A program made the translations under genes and the position numbers. A stretch of DNA of 64,000 nucleotides from Ampullaceana balthica. Lineage: Eukaryota; Mollusca; Gastropoda; Lymnaeidae. The DNA lies in NCBI GenBank assembly GCA_944989445.1, contig CALYLW010000432.1:264001-328000 (forward strand), read 5' to 3'. The notes beneath the pieces are model-generated. The model was not told the DNA's origin. It did not search any database and saw nothing but the letters and a program-made list of their open reading frames with translations. Positions 14,366 through 24,190 of the stretch are shown one piece after another (positions within the stretch are counted from its first letter, which is position 1; each line of letters starts with the position of its first letter).

Positions 14366-14574
14366 CAATCAACCCATTCCTTTTCCGACTTCCAGACGGG
14401 AAGAACGAGAGTTTGTATTTGTTTGTTCTTGCATACAGAATATGTTCACTTTTTTTTGGTAACCTAATAGAGTATAGAGCGATGCCATCAACTCAGCTGT
14501 TTGATCAGTTTAGTGTACATGTAATTTAAACAGAATTTACTCATTAATACATCAGATGTTCTTGATCCAACTGG

Positions 14575-14630
14575 AATGTTTGGTAGCGTGTTCGTTAGCG
14601 TGTTCGTTAGCGTGTTTGGTAGTGTTAAGA
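14575..14630. repeat. 12-bp minisatellite, about 4 copies
   Basis: GTGTTCGTTAGC and variants occur in tandem. Confidence 0.8.
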
Positions 14631-14705
14631 GTCACATGTTCAAACATCAAGATCTCGTGAACATTAAAAAAATTTTTTTTAAAGAAATCAACGGTTAAAT
14701 AAAAG

Positions 14706-15146
14706 TTGGTCTGGCAGTGTCTAATTTTTTTTGCTCGATTAATCGGGGAAAATAAACGATTAATCGATTAATTTCGATTAATTATATTTTGTATAACGCA
14801 TATATAGATTCAGTTAAGTTGCTAATCATTATTTCGTGAAAACGGTTAAGTCGCGGTTATTCCATAACTCCAAAATTTTGTAAACTAACACAGCAAATTC
14901 GTAATGCTATGTAAAAAATAAGGATGAAAAAACTATTTTTTTAACGTATGCACGTCTAAATAAATAATAATAATACGAGGGAAAAGTATGTAAGTATCAA
15001 AAAATATAAATTATTTATGAATTGGAATAAAAAATATTTTAAATATTTTCTTAAATTTTAATCGAATTTTTATCGATCATTTTAATTTTAATCGATTAAA
15101 CTTTTAACGCTTAATCGATTCTTTAATCGTTATTTCCGCAGTCCTA
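14706..15146. mobile_element. hAT-type MITE rich in ATCGATTAAT
   Basis: The right end reads GCAGTCCTA and the left end TTGGTCTGG, a diverged inverted copy of the TAGGGCTGC end found at 20611. The flanking 8-mers AATAAAAG (14698-14705) and AGTAAAAG (15147-15154) match at 7 of 8, as expected of a hAT target duplication. The body is packed with CGATTAATCG palindromes shared with the 20611-21392 element, in reverse orientation. No transposase is present. Confidence 0.7.
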
Positions 15147-15287
15147 AGTAAAAGCTTTCAAAGTTCTACTTCGTCATAGTTAAAATATGAGACTAGATTT
15201 CAAAATAATAACAACAGTTAAATGCCATCAATCTGTATGTATCAGGGTGGTTGGTGTGTAATTAAAAAATGTGTGCGTAACAAGTAA

Positions 15288-15440
15288 AGGGCCGTCCATA
15301 AAGTACGTCACGCTCCGAGGGGGGGGGGTCTAAGAAAGTGTGACACTTTGTGACAGGGGGGAGGGGGGTCAGGCCATGTGTGATGTCACACATTTATTTT
15401 TTTAATTATTTTTTTTCTAATTTATTTATATTTTTTTAGT
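15288..15440 (+). mobile_element. Left half of a G-tract MITE (copy B)
   Basis: It begins GGGCCGTCCATAAAGTACG and continues through a G run, AAGAAAGTGTGACA, a second G run and TGTGATGTCACA. This matches the left half of the full-length copy at 19132. The right half is not found downstream. Confidence 0.75.
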
Positions 15441-15756
15441 AGAATTTAAATAGCTTTAAAAATAATTTTCAAATTTTTTTTGAAAAATTAGAATTAGTTT
15501 TATGTCAAAATAGCATGAAATGAGTATCTCCTGAATGTGTTTTTCATAAATCTGAATTGGATGCAGCAGGACTAATATTACAAATCTAAGGATCAGGTAT
15601 GGTTTGACAATCATGTTCGCACCAGCCAATACTTCACTCAAATTGTTAAATATCAGGACATGAAATGTTGAGACAAAGCACGAAGCTCATATTTCAACGT
15701 TTTACCTTCAAGATTCTTCCCCTCCTCCAATCCCAATCAACCAATAGTTGATGGAC
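15441..15756. other. No recognisable feature
   Basis: AT-rich DNA between a MITE half and a LINE copy. A 61-residue minus-strand frame has no recognised motif. Confidence 0.5.
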
Positions 15757-16442
15757 TCAAAGAACTGACCCAAACTAAAGATGCAAAATACTTAGGAGTC
15801 TTAATAAATGAGAAATTATCATGGAATCCGCATGTCAATGAAGTCATTAAAAAATCAAACAAAACCTTAGGCTTTATAAAAAGAAACTTTAATAAATGTA
15901 ATAGAGATATAAAACTAAAATGCTACCTCACTTTGGTGAGACCTGTACTAGAATATGCATCTTCTGTATGGGAACCATCCACCAAAGAAAACATTGAAAA
16001 ACTAGAACAAATTCAAAAAAGAGCTACCAGATTCATTACTGGAGAATATTCGAAACTGACAAGAATAACACCATTAGTTAAATCATTAAACCTTGAAACA
16101 CTAGAGGATAGAAGAACCAAAAGCAAAGTAGTAATCATACATATAGCAATTAATTCTAATTTAGAAATACAACACAAAGATAACTTAATACAACCCTCAG
16201 ATAGACATAAGGATAAAAACACCTTTCTTATTCCGTATGCAAGAACAAACACATACACGTTTTCCTTCTTCCCGTCCGGAATTCGGGCGTGGAATGGGTT
16301 GCCTGAAGAATCCAGGAAAACCAACACTTTATCAACATTTAAATCTCTAATAAAAATGCAGGACTAAACACAAACCATAGATAAGCGTAGGACGCAATAA
16401 TCTTCTGTATAGAAGGAGCGTCTGTAAACAGATCAGATAAGA
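15757..16442 (+). mobile_element. 5'-truncated CR1/Jockey-like LINE, C-terminal part
   Basis: From 15759 to the TAA at 16367 the frame is open and encodes the region after the RT catalytic core, starting KELTQTKDAKYLGVL and ending FKSLIKMQD. It includes LTLVRPVLEYASSVWEPS and the FSFFPSGIRAWNGLPE segment typical of CR1/Jockey-type C-termini. A short 3' UTR ends in GATAA repeats. It is nearly identical to the same part of the copy at 33205-34590 and, unlike that copy, has no frameshift at the Lys-Glu-Asn run. Truncation removes endonuclease and RT core, so it cannot move itself. Exact clade is not settled. Confidence 0.9.
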
Positions 16443-16507
16443 TAAGCTTCAGAAAGATGCAGATTCTCATAAATGTTCTTCCTTGATTGTAGCACAAACT
16501 CTCAAAT

Positions 16508-16867
16508 TTGATGACATTATGCCAAGATCAACAGGAGTTTTCAAAGTACAACCATATGATTACCAGCTTATTTGATCGACTTTGCAAAGTAGGCCACTTA
16601 TATTTTGCCTCACAAACAATGTTGAAGAAACATACAGGACAACACAGAGCTCGGGCTCAGGAGAATGTGCCCACCCAAACTGTTCAAGAATCAACTCAGA
16701 TAAAACGCATCCGTCATTTGAGAATCGCTTCTAGAAGGCAAAGAGAACCTATGGCAGTTATTGCCAGAAGAGAAAATGCACATACAGAGGCTGTTGAGTG
16801 GCTAGATGAGGACGAGTTGATCGGTCTGCACTTATCCTTCCAGGAAACGATGATGGTGAAAGAATGA
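16508..16867 (+). CDS. Unassigned 119-codon frame with a broken C2H2-finger-like segment
   Basis: I do not recognise this protein. The sequence is not low complexity: it is charged and has a basic middle (KRIRHLRIASRRQRE) and an acidic end (EWLDEDELIGLH). Residues about 28-44 read CKVGHLYF then ASQTMLKKHTGQH, which fits the C2H2 spacing F-x5-L-x2-H-x3-H with the first Cys present and the second replaced by Gly. It follows a LINE 3' tail by about 65 bases. It could be a piece of a decayed domesticated or transposon gene, an exon, or chance. No splice signals, promoter or partner are evident. Confidence 0.25.
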   Translation: MMTLCQDQQEFSKYNHMITSLFDRLCKVGHLYFASQTMLKKHTGQHRARAQENVPTQTVQESTQIKRIRHLRIASRRQREPMAVIARRENAHTEAVEWLDEDELIGLHLSFQETMMVKE

Positions 16868-17331
16868 TGTCAATCGTAACTATGGATGAAAACTTCATTT
16901 CACCGTTGTAAGATGATGTCCAGTGAATATTTTTGAATGAAACATAATTCATAGGACCATAATAAACAGATTCAATATAGCACAAGAGTTGTTCACATAA
17001 TTTGTCAATCTAGTCTTTTTTTTTAAAAGTCAAATTGTTTTGTTTTCTTTGTATTATTTAATCTCTGGGTGAGGTCAAGTTTCGCTAATCTACTTATTAT
17101 CCTGTGTCAATAGATTGCATAATCGGAAGATTATCTAAAACTTAACCTATCTCATTGTAAATGAAAAGTTAGCAGAGAAATTATGTGTATTATACAATTG
17201 TCAAGTATAATTTTTTGCAATTTTTCTTTTCAAATTTGATCTAGATTGAGTTACTATTTCATTGAATAACTGTGACAACTGTTGCCAATGAACTATTCTA
17301 CTATTAAAGTCATTTTAATAATATGATAGTT
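16868..17331. other. No recognisable feature
   Basis: AT-rich sequence without frames or repeats that I can name. Confidence 0.5.
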
Positions 17332-17339
17332 CTTTTAAT

Positions 17340-17615
17340 TGGGGGTGTGCGGGATTTCGGCTCCAGCTCCGGCAAATCCGGCTATTTAAAAAAAATCCGG
17401 CTCTGTCTTTGACTCTGGCAGGTTTCACTTTATAAATCCGGCTGGCCGGTAGATTCCTAATTTATATATATATATATATTCATAATGGCTCCGGCAAATC
17501 AGGAATCCGGCCATTTTAAGAAATCTGATTTCGGCGCCAGCCGGATTTCACTTCATAAATCCGCCCAAATTCAGCTCCGGCCGGATTTCAAAATTTTGAA
17601 TCTGGTACATCCCTA
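17340..17615. mobile_element. hAT MITE with exact 8-bp duplication CTTTTAAT
   Basis: The element starts TGGGGGTGTGCGGG and ends GGTACATCCCTA, imperfect inverted ends of the TAGGGATGTACC type. CTTTTAAT lies at 17332-17339 and again at 17616-17623, an exact 8-bp target duplication. The interior repeats TCCGGCTCC and AAATCCGG motifs in both orientations and includes a short TA run near 17463-17480. It has no coding capacity. Confidence 0.9.
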
Positions 17616-17659
17616 CTTTTAATTGGAAAGTTTATATTTTAATACAGTTTAATGGTGAA

Positions 17660-17823
17660 GTGTAATTTAAGTATTAAATTAAATATTTTAATTAGGCGTT
17701 AATTAATTTTTTTTTCGAAAGTGTGATGTACTTTAGGGGGGGGGGTCCAGAGATTTGTGACAGGGGGGGGAGGGGGGTCAAAAATGGTAAAAAATATCGG
17801 GACGTAATTTATGGACGGCCCCC
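17660..17823 (+). mobile_element. Right half of a G-tract MITE (copy C)
   Basis: It contains GAAAGTGTGATGTACTTTAG, two G runs, and ends TTTATGGACGGCC, parallel to copies A and D. Upstream it keeps an A/T interior (TTTAAGTATTAAATTAAAT, then ATTTTAATTAGG) that lines up with the 29-bp unit and junction at 7200-7240. The first TA microsatellite unit begins about 10 bases after its right end. Confidence 0.75.
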
Positions 17824-17828
17824 AAAAC

Positions 17829-17829
17829 A

Positions 17830-17916
<87 letters not shown>
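17829..17916. repeat. (TA)n microsatellite
   Basis: About 43 uninterrupted TA units. Tyr/Ile open frames on both strands are composition artefacts. Confidence 0.97.
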
Positions 17917-17922
<6 letters not shown>

Positions 17923-18331
17923 ATTTCAGTTAGCGTTGAGAACACGCGTAACAAATTTCTGGAAGATAGGACCATAAGCAGTGCTGCCAGCGCTAGGTTT
18001 TTCAACCTAGATCTAGGTTTTTCCGACCTTGTCTAGGTTTCTAGGTTTTTTATTTCAAAAATGGCCATAATCTAGGTTTTTCTTTAAAAAAGTATACAAA
18101 CAATATTTAAGTACAAAAGTTAATAAATATGTGCTATTAAGATCCTACATAAATACGATTTTTCAAAAATAAAATTAAGCATTAGGTGGCAACAGTTTTT
18201 TCACACTCTCTGTTATGTTATGATATATATAGCTCTACCCCATCGAATTCGAAAGATGGCGCTGCTCCATCTGTCTAAAGAAATCTGGTACAAGATAAAA
18301 CAGCTTGAATGAGCGTAAATATTCAATTTTA

Positions 18332-18414
18332 TTAGACTTTATGACAAACTTAACAGCTATACCATTGTCTTCTGCCTTCGTTGAGAGAATATTCGCTCAA
18401 GTATTCATGGTATA
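18332..18414 (+). pseudogene. hAT transposase C-terminal dimerisation remnant
   Basis: The frame reads LDFMTNLTAIPLSSAFVERI followed by FAQVFMV and a stop. The IP-x-S-S-A-x-VERIF block is the conserved C-terminal hAT signature, normally IPxSNAxxERxFS. Only about 27 residues survive. The downstream LINE insertion begins at about 18415, immediately after the stop. The position inside an element with hAT ends and an 8-bp duplication supports the call. It is not functional. Confidence 0.75.
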
Positions 18415-19000
18415 AACCAAAGATAATCTAATACAACCTTCAGCTAGACCAGGGGTCGGGAAACTTATTGTCCAAGAGAGCCATAAACAACACATATTTT
18501 GAAAAGTATTTCCGTGAGAGCCATAAATTATGTTTAAATCTAAAAATTCAAGTAAATGTGTGCATTTTGTGTAATTTCAACACTAAAAGTACAATAAGTA
18601 TGTCTCTAAATTCTTTTTAATAACATTGTTATGCTGCTTTTTATATGCAGAACAAAAGAGTCTGAAAAAACGTGTTTTTTAAAAATAAATAATAGAACAT
18701 TTGTCTGAGAGCCAGATGCAGCCATCAAAAGAGCCACATCTGGCTCGCACCCATGGTTTCCCGACCCCTGAGCTAGACATAGTTATAAAAACACTTTTCC
18801 TATTCCGTATGCAACAACAAACCCATAAAATTATCGTTCTTTCCGTCCGGGATTCGAAAATGGAATGTGTTACCTGATCAAACGAGGAAAATCAAAACTC
18901 TATCAAGATTTAAAACTCAAAATGCAAGACTAGACGAACAATGGATAAAAGTAGGACTCGATAATATTCTGTAAAAAAATGCGTCTGTAATAGATAAAAT
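18415..19000 (+). mobile_element. Decayed CR1/Jockey-like LINE 3' part, split by a MITE
   Basis: 18415-18449 and 18779-19000 together match the last part of the LINE ORF and its 3' UTR: ATAATCTAATACAACC, then AAACACTTTTCCTATTCCGT, then GTAGGACTCGATAAT and a degraded GATAA tail. The two parts are separated exactly by the MITE at 18450-18770. The copy is far more diverged than those at 15.8 and 33.2 kb, so it is older. Confidence 0.85.
18450..18770. mobile_element. hAT MITE, duplication AGCTAGAC
   Basis: It starts CAGGGGTCGGGAAAC and ends GGTTTCCCGACCCCTG, near-perfect inverted ends. AGCTAGAC occurs at 18442-18449 and 18771-18778. GAGAGCCATAAA and GAGCCACATCTGGCTC motifs sit inside. Removing it with one duplication copy restores the LINE sequence, and intact LINE copies elsewhere in the window show the uninterrupted site. 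No transposase is present. Confidence 0.95.
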
Positions 19001-19131
19001 AAGAATAATGCCAAGAATGCTGATAAGATTGGCAATACGATTTTTAAGGAAGATGACATAAGTGAGGAATAAATGCAAATGTAAGTATATTTTACAAATA
19101 GTTATGTACAACATACTAATACCTTAAGTGC

Positions 19132-19420
19132 CGTCCATAAATGACGACACGCATCTAAGGGGTCGTCCAGAGGGGGGGATATGGTGTAAGAAAGTGTGAC
19201 AGTTTTGTGACAGGGGGAGGGGGGGTCCAGCCATGTGGGACGTCAAGCTGTTTTATATTAAATTTTGATTATTTTGTTAATAAAAACAAAATTTTTGTTC
19301 GAAAGTGTGACGTACTTTAGGGGGGGTGTCCGAGATGTGTGTCTGATTGTGACAGGGGGAGGGGGGGAGTTAAAAATGGTTAAAAATAGCGTGACGTACT
19401 TTATGGACGCCCCTAAAGGA
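19132..19420. mobile_element. Full-length G-tract MITE (copy D)
   Basis: The left end is CCTTAAGTGCCGTCCATAAA; the right end, reverse complemented, is CCTTTAGGGGCGTCCATAAA, giving long imperfect inverted ends. The interior has paired GTGACAGGGGGAGGGGG tracts either side of an A/T centre (about 19250-19295). No target duplication is clear, so superfamily is left open. A partial related stretch follows at 19420-19480. Confidence 0.85.
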
Positions 19421-19595
19421 AGGGGGAGGGGGTCACACTTTAGTGTGCTGTTTGAGGTGTTTAAGAACTGTGACGTCACATAAAAAATGCACAAGTTTAA
19501 ATGAAAGCTCCATTTAAATATTTGATTGCTTCAATAAATTTATTTAATTACGTTTAATTGGCTCAGCGCTAAATACGATATTAGAATGCAGTCTT

Positions 19596-19732
19596 AAGGT
19601 TGGTCCACACCTCCTCTCAGCAGCACACACGAACGCACTATAAAATACGCCAATTTTGGCGCATTTTATAATGCGTTCGTGTGATGTTTGATCAAATGCT
19701 CGCGAGCATTTGAGAGGTGTGAACCAACCTTT
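19596..19732. mobile_element. Hairpin MITE
   Basis: AAGGTTGGTCCACACCTC at the left and GAGAGGTGTGAACCAACCTT at the right are inverted copies. Inner palindromes continue the fold: CGAACGCACTATAAAATACG pairs with a matching arm past 19655, and ATGCTCGCGAGCAT is a perfect palindrome. Almost the whole 137 bp can form one hairpin. Confidence 0.85.
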
Positions 19733-20129
19733 ACACTAAATACATACTTAAATAACATAATAGTGATTTGAAACATGCTAAATATTAAGTAGAAAATACG
19801 GATTTTTTCTTTCTTTTTTTTTGTGGTTGGGTGGGGGAGCTTTGTGACGTCATATTTGTTTATTTTTAGCGTGTCTAGGTTTTTTCTGTCGGATCTAGGT
19901 TTTTTTGACATGTTGGCTAGGTTTTTCCAAAAATTGTCACTGGCAGCACTGACCATAAGTAACAAATACCATTGGAAAAATTAAATGTGGAAACTGATAT
20001 TAGCGTCATAACAACAAAATAGGATTGTTAACTGGTTTCTGTTAGAGCAGGGAAGTACATATGATTCATACGATTTAGATTATGTACTAAGTTTGATCAA
20101 GAAATATTCAGTGTAGCCAGAACCCTCGC

Positions 20130-20565
20130 GGGAGTGTACTCAACAACTTCCCAAAGTTTCATGCTTCTACATACACGGGAAGCTGGAGAAGTAATGATGA
20201 GTCAGTTTTTATATAGCTTATAACAGAAAAAAACTACATTTAGTCCCCCTGGCCCAAGTGAGTAATAATTTAAATATACTGTTCGCCTTTTAACATCGCT
20301 GGAGTACACTCAACTCAACACCTTCCCAATGTTTCATGCTTCTACCTACTCTGCAAGTTGGAGAATTAGTGATGAGACAGTTTTTATATAAGAAAAAACT
20401 ACATTTGGGCCACCATTTCTCAGTGAGTTATAATTTTGTTATTTTTTCGCCTGTTATGATCTTGGGACTTGGGAGTACACTCAACAACTTCCCAAAGTTT
20501 CATGGTTCTACATACACGGGAATAAGAAAAATTAGTGATGAGTCAGTGAATCATTGAGGGCTTTG
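20130..20565. repeat. About 170-bp unit, three diverged tandem copies
   Basis: Blocks beginning GGAGTRYACTCAAC and continuing CCCAAWGTTTCATGSTTCTA start near 20132, 20300 and 20469, each followed by GATGAGWCAGT. Copies differ by indels and substitutions. I do not know the family. Confidence 0.7.
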
Positions 20566-20610
20566 CCTTTTATTAGTAGAGATATAAATTAAAAAAAAAC
20601 AACTATATAT

Positions 20611-21392
20611 TAGGGCTGCGGAAATTAACGATTAATTTCTCGATTAATCGTATAAATTTTTAACGATTAATTTTTTTAACGATTAATCGACCCACGAACT
20701 TATAAATGAACAGGAAGTCCAAAATATATTTCGGCCGATAAATATAAACAAATTTCCGGACAATTAAGGAACATTTTGATTTTAAACTATTGACTGACGT
20801 GAATGTTCAAAATGTTGATAAAGGTTATTGTGTCCATTGAGAGAAATTGTTTGCCTACCATGCAATGTTCCCTCTAAGTCTAAGCTTCATTGGTCCGTGT
20901 GCAAAGTTGCACAACGTCCATTTTTTGTGCAATATTTTACAAAATTTGCTGCCTGGTGATTCTAAACTCCTGCTTGGCGACAGTCAAATATCTTCGCAGC
21001 TGCGCCGCTTAAAGGGAACATTGGTACCATGGTTCTAACACTTCGCTTACATACCACCTTCAAACTAAACATGCATTGCAGTATCAGAAACTTCAGCTGA
21101 GACAATCTAAATCTATGTGAATTATTGTTCAGCTCGGCTGGTTATATTGTCAATAAGACCCGCTCATCATTTGAACCAAATAATGTCAATACACTTGTCT
21201 GTTTGCGTTGTTGGTTAAAACATGTCATATAAAGAAGACATTCCAGTGTTAATTTTTTTTCGAAGTATTTTAATAAATGTTACTTATGACAACATAAATT
21301 TCAATTTTTGGCTTTAATCGAAATTAACGATTAATTAATCGTTATTTTTCAAAAGTTAACGATTAAATTTAAATTAATCGTCAACAGCCCTA
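20611..21392. mobile_element. hAT-type non-autonomous element with TAGGGCTG ends
   Basis: It starts TAGGGCTGCGG and ends CAACAGCCCTA. The flanking 8-mers CTATATAT (20603-20610) and CTATACTT (21393-21400) agree at 6 of 8. Both ends carry many ACGATTAAT/ATTAATCGT blocks shared with the element at 14706-15146. A 161-bp MITE is inserted inside. No transposase frame is recognised in it. Confidence 0.75.
20863..21023. mobile_element. 161-bp hAT-like MITE nested in the 20611 element
   Basis: Ends are CAATGTTCCCTCTAAG and CTTAAAGGGAACATTG, inverted with one mismatch. Flanks CTACCATG (20855-20862) and GTACCATG (21024-21031) match at 7 of 8. Confidence 0.85.
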
Positions 21393-21400
21393 CTATACTT

Positions 21401-21758
21401 TATTTATTCAATTACTCGTTTTTATCTTACTGTAGGTCTCATTTTTAAGAGCCACGTTAAAGATTTTTTTTTAAAAAATCCACTTTTTAAGGCCTATTAA
21501 TTTTTGCCATCCACTTCTCATGGTCCAGCAATTGCTAAACGGAGGAGCAGCTAATGGTCCTTTTCTTTCCCATTGCCACCGCCCTTGCACCACGGGGCCC
21601 CCATCATTAGTGGCCGTCATGTGGCTGTCCTCTACCCTCATAGGATCTATCATTACGGAGTCTTGGTTGGAATGAGATGGCCGGGCAAGTAAGCCGAGAG
21701 TCGAGTTGGCAGAAACGAAGGAACTTTTTTTTAGATTTCAGAGACAGTGTTAACGTTC
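21401..21758. other. No recognisable feature
   Basis: Intervening sequence between two hAT elements, with a GC-rich patch at 21535-21660. A 60-residue minus-strand frame there is unrecognised. Confidence 0.5.
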
Positions 21759-21766
21759 GTTTAAAC

Positions 21767-22916
21767 TACAGGTCTCCAAACTACAGCCCGCGGGCCAGAT
21801 GAGGCCCGCGGGCCAGATGAGGCCCGCGAGGCCCTCTCATCCGGCTCCTGGAGACATGTTGAAAGATATAGACACATAATCGCACGATTCACCATATTAC
21901 ACAGCAGTAAGATGGCTAAGTTGTGAGAAAGTTCTGAGTAATTTGAAATAAGAAAGGAAATAAATTACTTCCTAGAAAGTAAAGGAAAGTCACAGCCATT
22001 ACTGTCTGATGAAGCGGGGGTATGGAAATTGGACTTTGCTGCAGACATTACTGATCATTTAAAATTTCTGAACCTAAAACTACAAGGAGAGAAAAGTCTA
22101 GTTTCTGAGCTATACTATCACCTAAAGGCCTTCAGATCTAAACTTGTCTTGTTTTTGGAAAAAGTACAGGCCAACAACTTGACTCACTTTCAGCAGCGCA
22201 ATGTCTTCATGGCTGAAGCAACAGCTGAGTTCCCCACATCATTAGCATGCGAGATCATCAAAGATCATCAAAGACCTCCAGCTGTAGTTTCAGGTGTGGT
22301 CTGCTGACTTGGATACAAAGGCAGAAGATGTGAGGCTATTTCAAAATCCATTTGAAGCAGATGTGGCCAGTTGCTCAGATGAACTGCCCGCTGGAGGTCA
22401 GTGATTTGCAAGCAAATGACCTCCTTAGGGACAAGTTCACAAAATGACTTTTGAGTCTTTACCAGTTTTTGCCCAAGGAAGACTTTCCTAATGTCAAAGC
22501 TTTTGCATCAAGGTACCTTTCAATCTTTGGAACAACATACTTGTGCGAACAGACATTTTCGAGGATGAAATAAGTGAAGAACAATTTGAGAACTAACTTG
22601 TCTGATGAAAATCTCAGGTCACTGTTGATGTTAGGGAGATCAAATCTAAAGCCAGAAATATCTACTATTTTATCATCAAGGAAACAATTTCACCATTCCA
22701 ACTAAAACATGTGTTCATGTGCAGTGTATCAATGTATTATTAAATAATATTTAATCTAATATTAAATAATATTAATATTATAAATATTAAATATATAATT
22801 AAAACAACATTTATGTTTAGATTCTTTCTTATTTGGACCTCTAGTGTGTAGACGGCCCTCAAACTACTGCTTTACAGTCAATGCGGCCCTCCGGCAGAAA
22901 AGTTTGGAGACCCCTG
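21767..22916 (+). mobile_element. Decayed hAT (Charlie/GTF2IRD2-like), duplication GTTTAAAC
   Basis: Inverted ends are TACAGGTCTCCAAACT and AGTTTGGAGACCCCTG. GTTTAAAC flanks at 21759-21766 and 22917-22924, an exact 8-bp duplication that is itself palindromic. A 19-base subterminal block with GCCCGCGGGCCAGATGAG is duplicated at 21785-21830. The interior carries the C-terminal half of a hAT transposase with frameshifts and stops. Confidence 0.92.
21942..22705 (+). pseudogene. hAT transposase remnant, GTF2IRD2/Charlie-like
   Basis: From 21942 the frame reads FEIRKEINYFLESKGKSQP and continues with DFAADITDHLKFLNLKLQG and LVSELYYHLKAFRSKL up to a stop at 22307. After a frameshift, the family sequence resumes (LDTKAEDVRLFQNPFEAD) and, after another shift near 22390, continues FLPKEDFPNVKAFASRYLS, YLCEQTFSRMK, a stop, NNLRTNLSDENLRSLLML and a final stop at 22703. 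The Y-x-CEQTFS-x-MK and NLSDENL-x-SLL blocks are the conserved C-terminal dimerisation region of this hAT group. At least two frameshifts and several stops make it a pseudogene; the N-terminal zinc finger and most of the catalytic part are missing. Confidence 0.88.
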
Positions 22917-22924
22917 GTTTAAAC

Positions 22925-23085
22925 TCTAGCCTATAACTCGTTATAATTAATCATCGTGGTTCATGATATGCATGAGACTCTATCCTACAGTTCGTCATCA
23001 TTAATCATTGTGGTTCATGATATGCATGAGACTGTATCCTACAGCTCGTTATCATTTATTATCATAAGGTTTTATGATATTTTTG
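22925..23085. repeat. 54-bp minisatellite, about 3 copies
   Basis: GGTTCATGATATGCATGAGA recurs 54 bases apart (22958 and 23012), with a third degenerate copy after 23040. Confidence 0.85.
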
Positions 23086-24190
23086 AGAAACGAAATAATT
23101 TTTAAAAATTCTGAAAACGCAGAAAATACCTTAATATGTCTAAAAGTGCATTAATTAGTCCGTATCATTTGAGGTTTCTTAATGGGAAATGATTGTTGTA
23201 TTAAACTGTAGTTAGTGTTCGGCTGGGACATAGGAAGAATGCCAAGGTAATTTTTTATCTCAACATTGTAGTGCATGAGATCTCTCTGTCAATGAGTGTG
23301 TTGACTTAACTTTATTAATATTAGAAACCGGAAATGTATACAGCTTAAACTAGAAATATATTTGATGCTGGGAAAGATTTCAAACAATCAAAATAAAAGA
23401 TTAATAACTTCCGATTGTAGGTCGTCGTATCACATCTTTATCCTTACATCGTACAAACACACACACTTAAACACAAACATACACACATACTTACACCCAC
23501 ACACACCCACGAATCATTAAATGTATTTCTGTCAGTTATAACGAGATGTTTTTGGGATTGATGCACAAACGTATTTAATATTGACTAGCACGTCCGGCGG
23601 AAATATAATCCTGAAATTGGAAGAGATTTGATGCCACTGAGAAGAGATTTAAAGGAAAAGATCCTCTCATGAATTTGGACAACATGTTTATTTAGGGCTG
23701 AAACATTATGTGACGGCTAGATCAGTTAGAAACATCTTCTTTATTCGTCACCCCATATACATTTTCTGAAAAAGTTCCTAAAGAAAAAAAAAGGAACTAA
23801 AAAAAGGAACAACAAACATTGATTTTTTTCACTTAATTGTAAAATAAAATAAAAAGTCAACATCTAACTTGTTGTAGAAGAAAAGGGAAGAAATATGTTT
23901 AAAAATATAAATTTAAAAAATCGTATCTTAAGTCGAAATCAGTTGTTTCTTTTATCTTCTGTTTTTAAATTATTCTTTTAATTATATTTAATTTTTATTT
24001 AATTTTAATTAAATGTTTTCCTGGGAATTCTTTGAATTTTTATGTCACACTACTGGTTTGGAAACTTTCAAGATTTAATGGAATCATGAATTACTGACGA
24101 ATAAAAGTACACAACGAAATTTAGTAACCAAATAAAAAATAATTCATTATACAGTGAATAAATTACGCATTGAATAAGTCAAACACTTGG
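23086..24190. other. Largely featureless; short CA-rich run
   Basis: AT-rich DNA with an ACACAC-rich stretch near 23455-23510. No gene recognised. Confidence 0.55.

Larger units (their letters stand above)
17979..19951 (+). mobile_element. Decayed hAT transposon with nested insertions, duplication ACCATAAG
   Basis: Ends are CAGTGCTGCCAGCG and CACTGGCAGCACTG, inverted. ACCATAAG flanks both sides (17971-17978 and 19952-19959), an exact 8-bp hAT duplication. Subterminal TCTAGGTTTTT motifs occur several times at each end. The interior has a hAT C-terminal transposase remnant (18332-18414), a LINE fragment split by a MITE, a full G-tract MITE and a hairpin MITE. Subtracting these leaves roughly 0.9-1 kb of the original hAT, so it was already deleted internally or never full length. 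Confidence 0.9.

Noticed and set aside
16013..16327. 104-codon minus-strand frame, also present at 34154-34468
   Set aside because: Both are antisense shadows of the LINE C-terminal coding region; conservation between them merely reflects the recent common origin of the two LINE copies.
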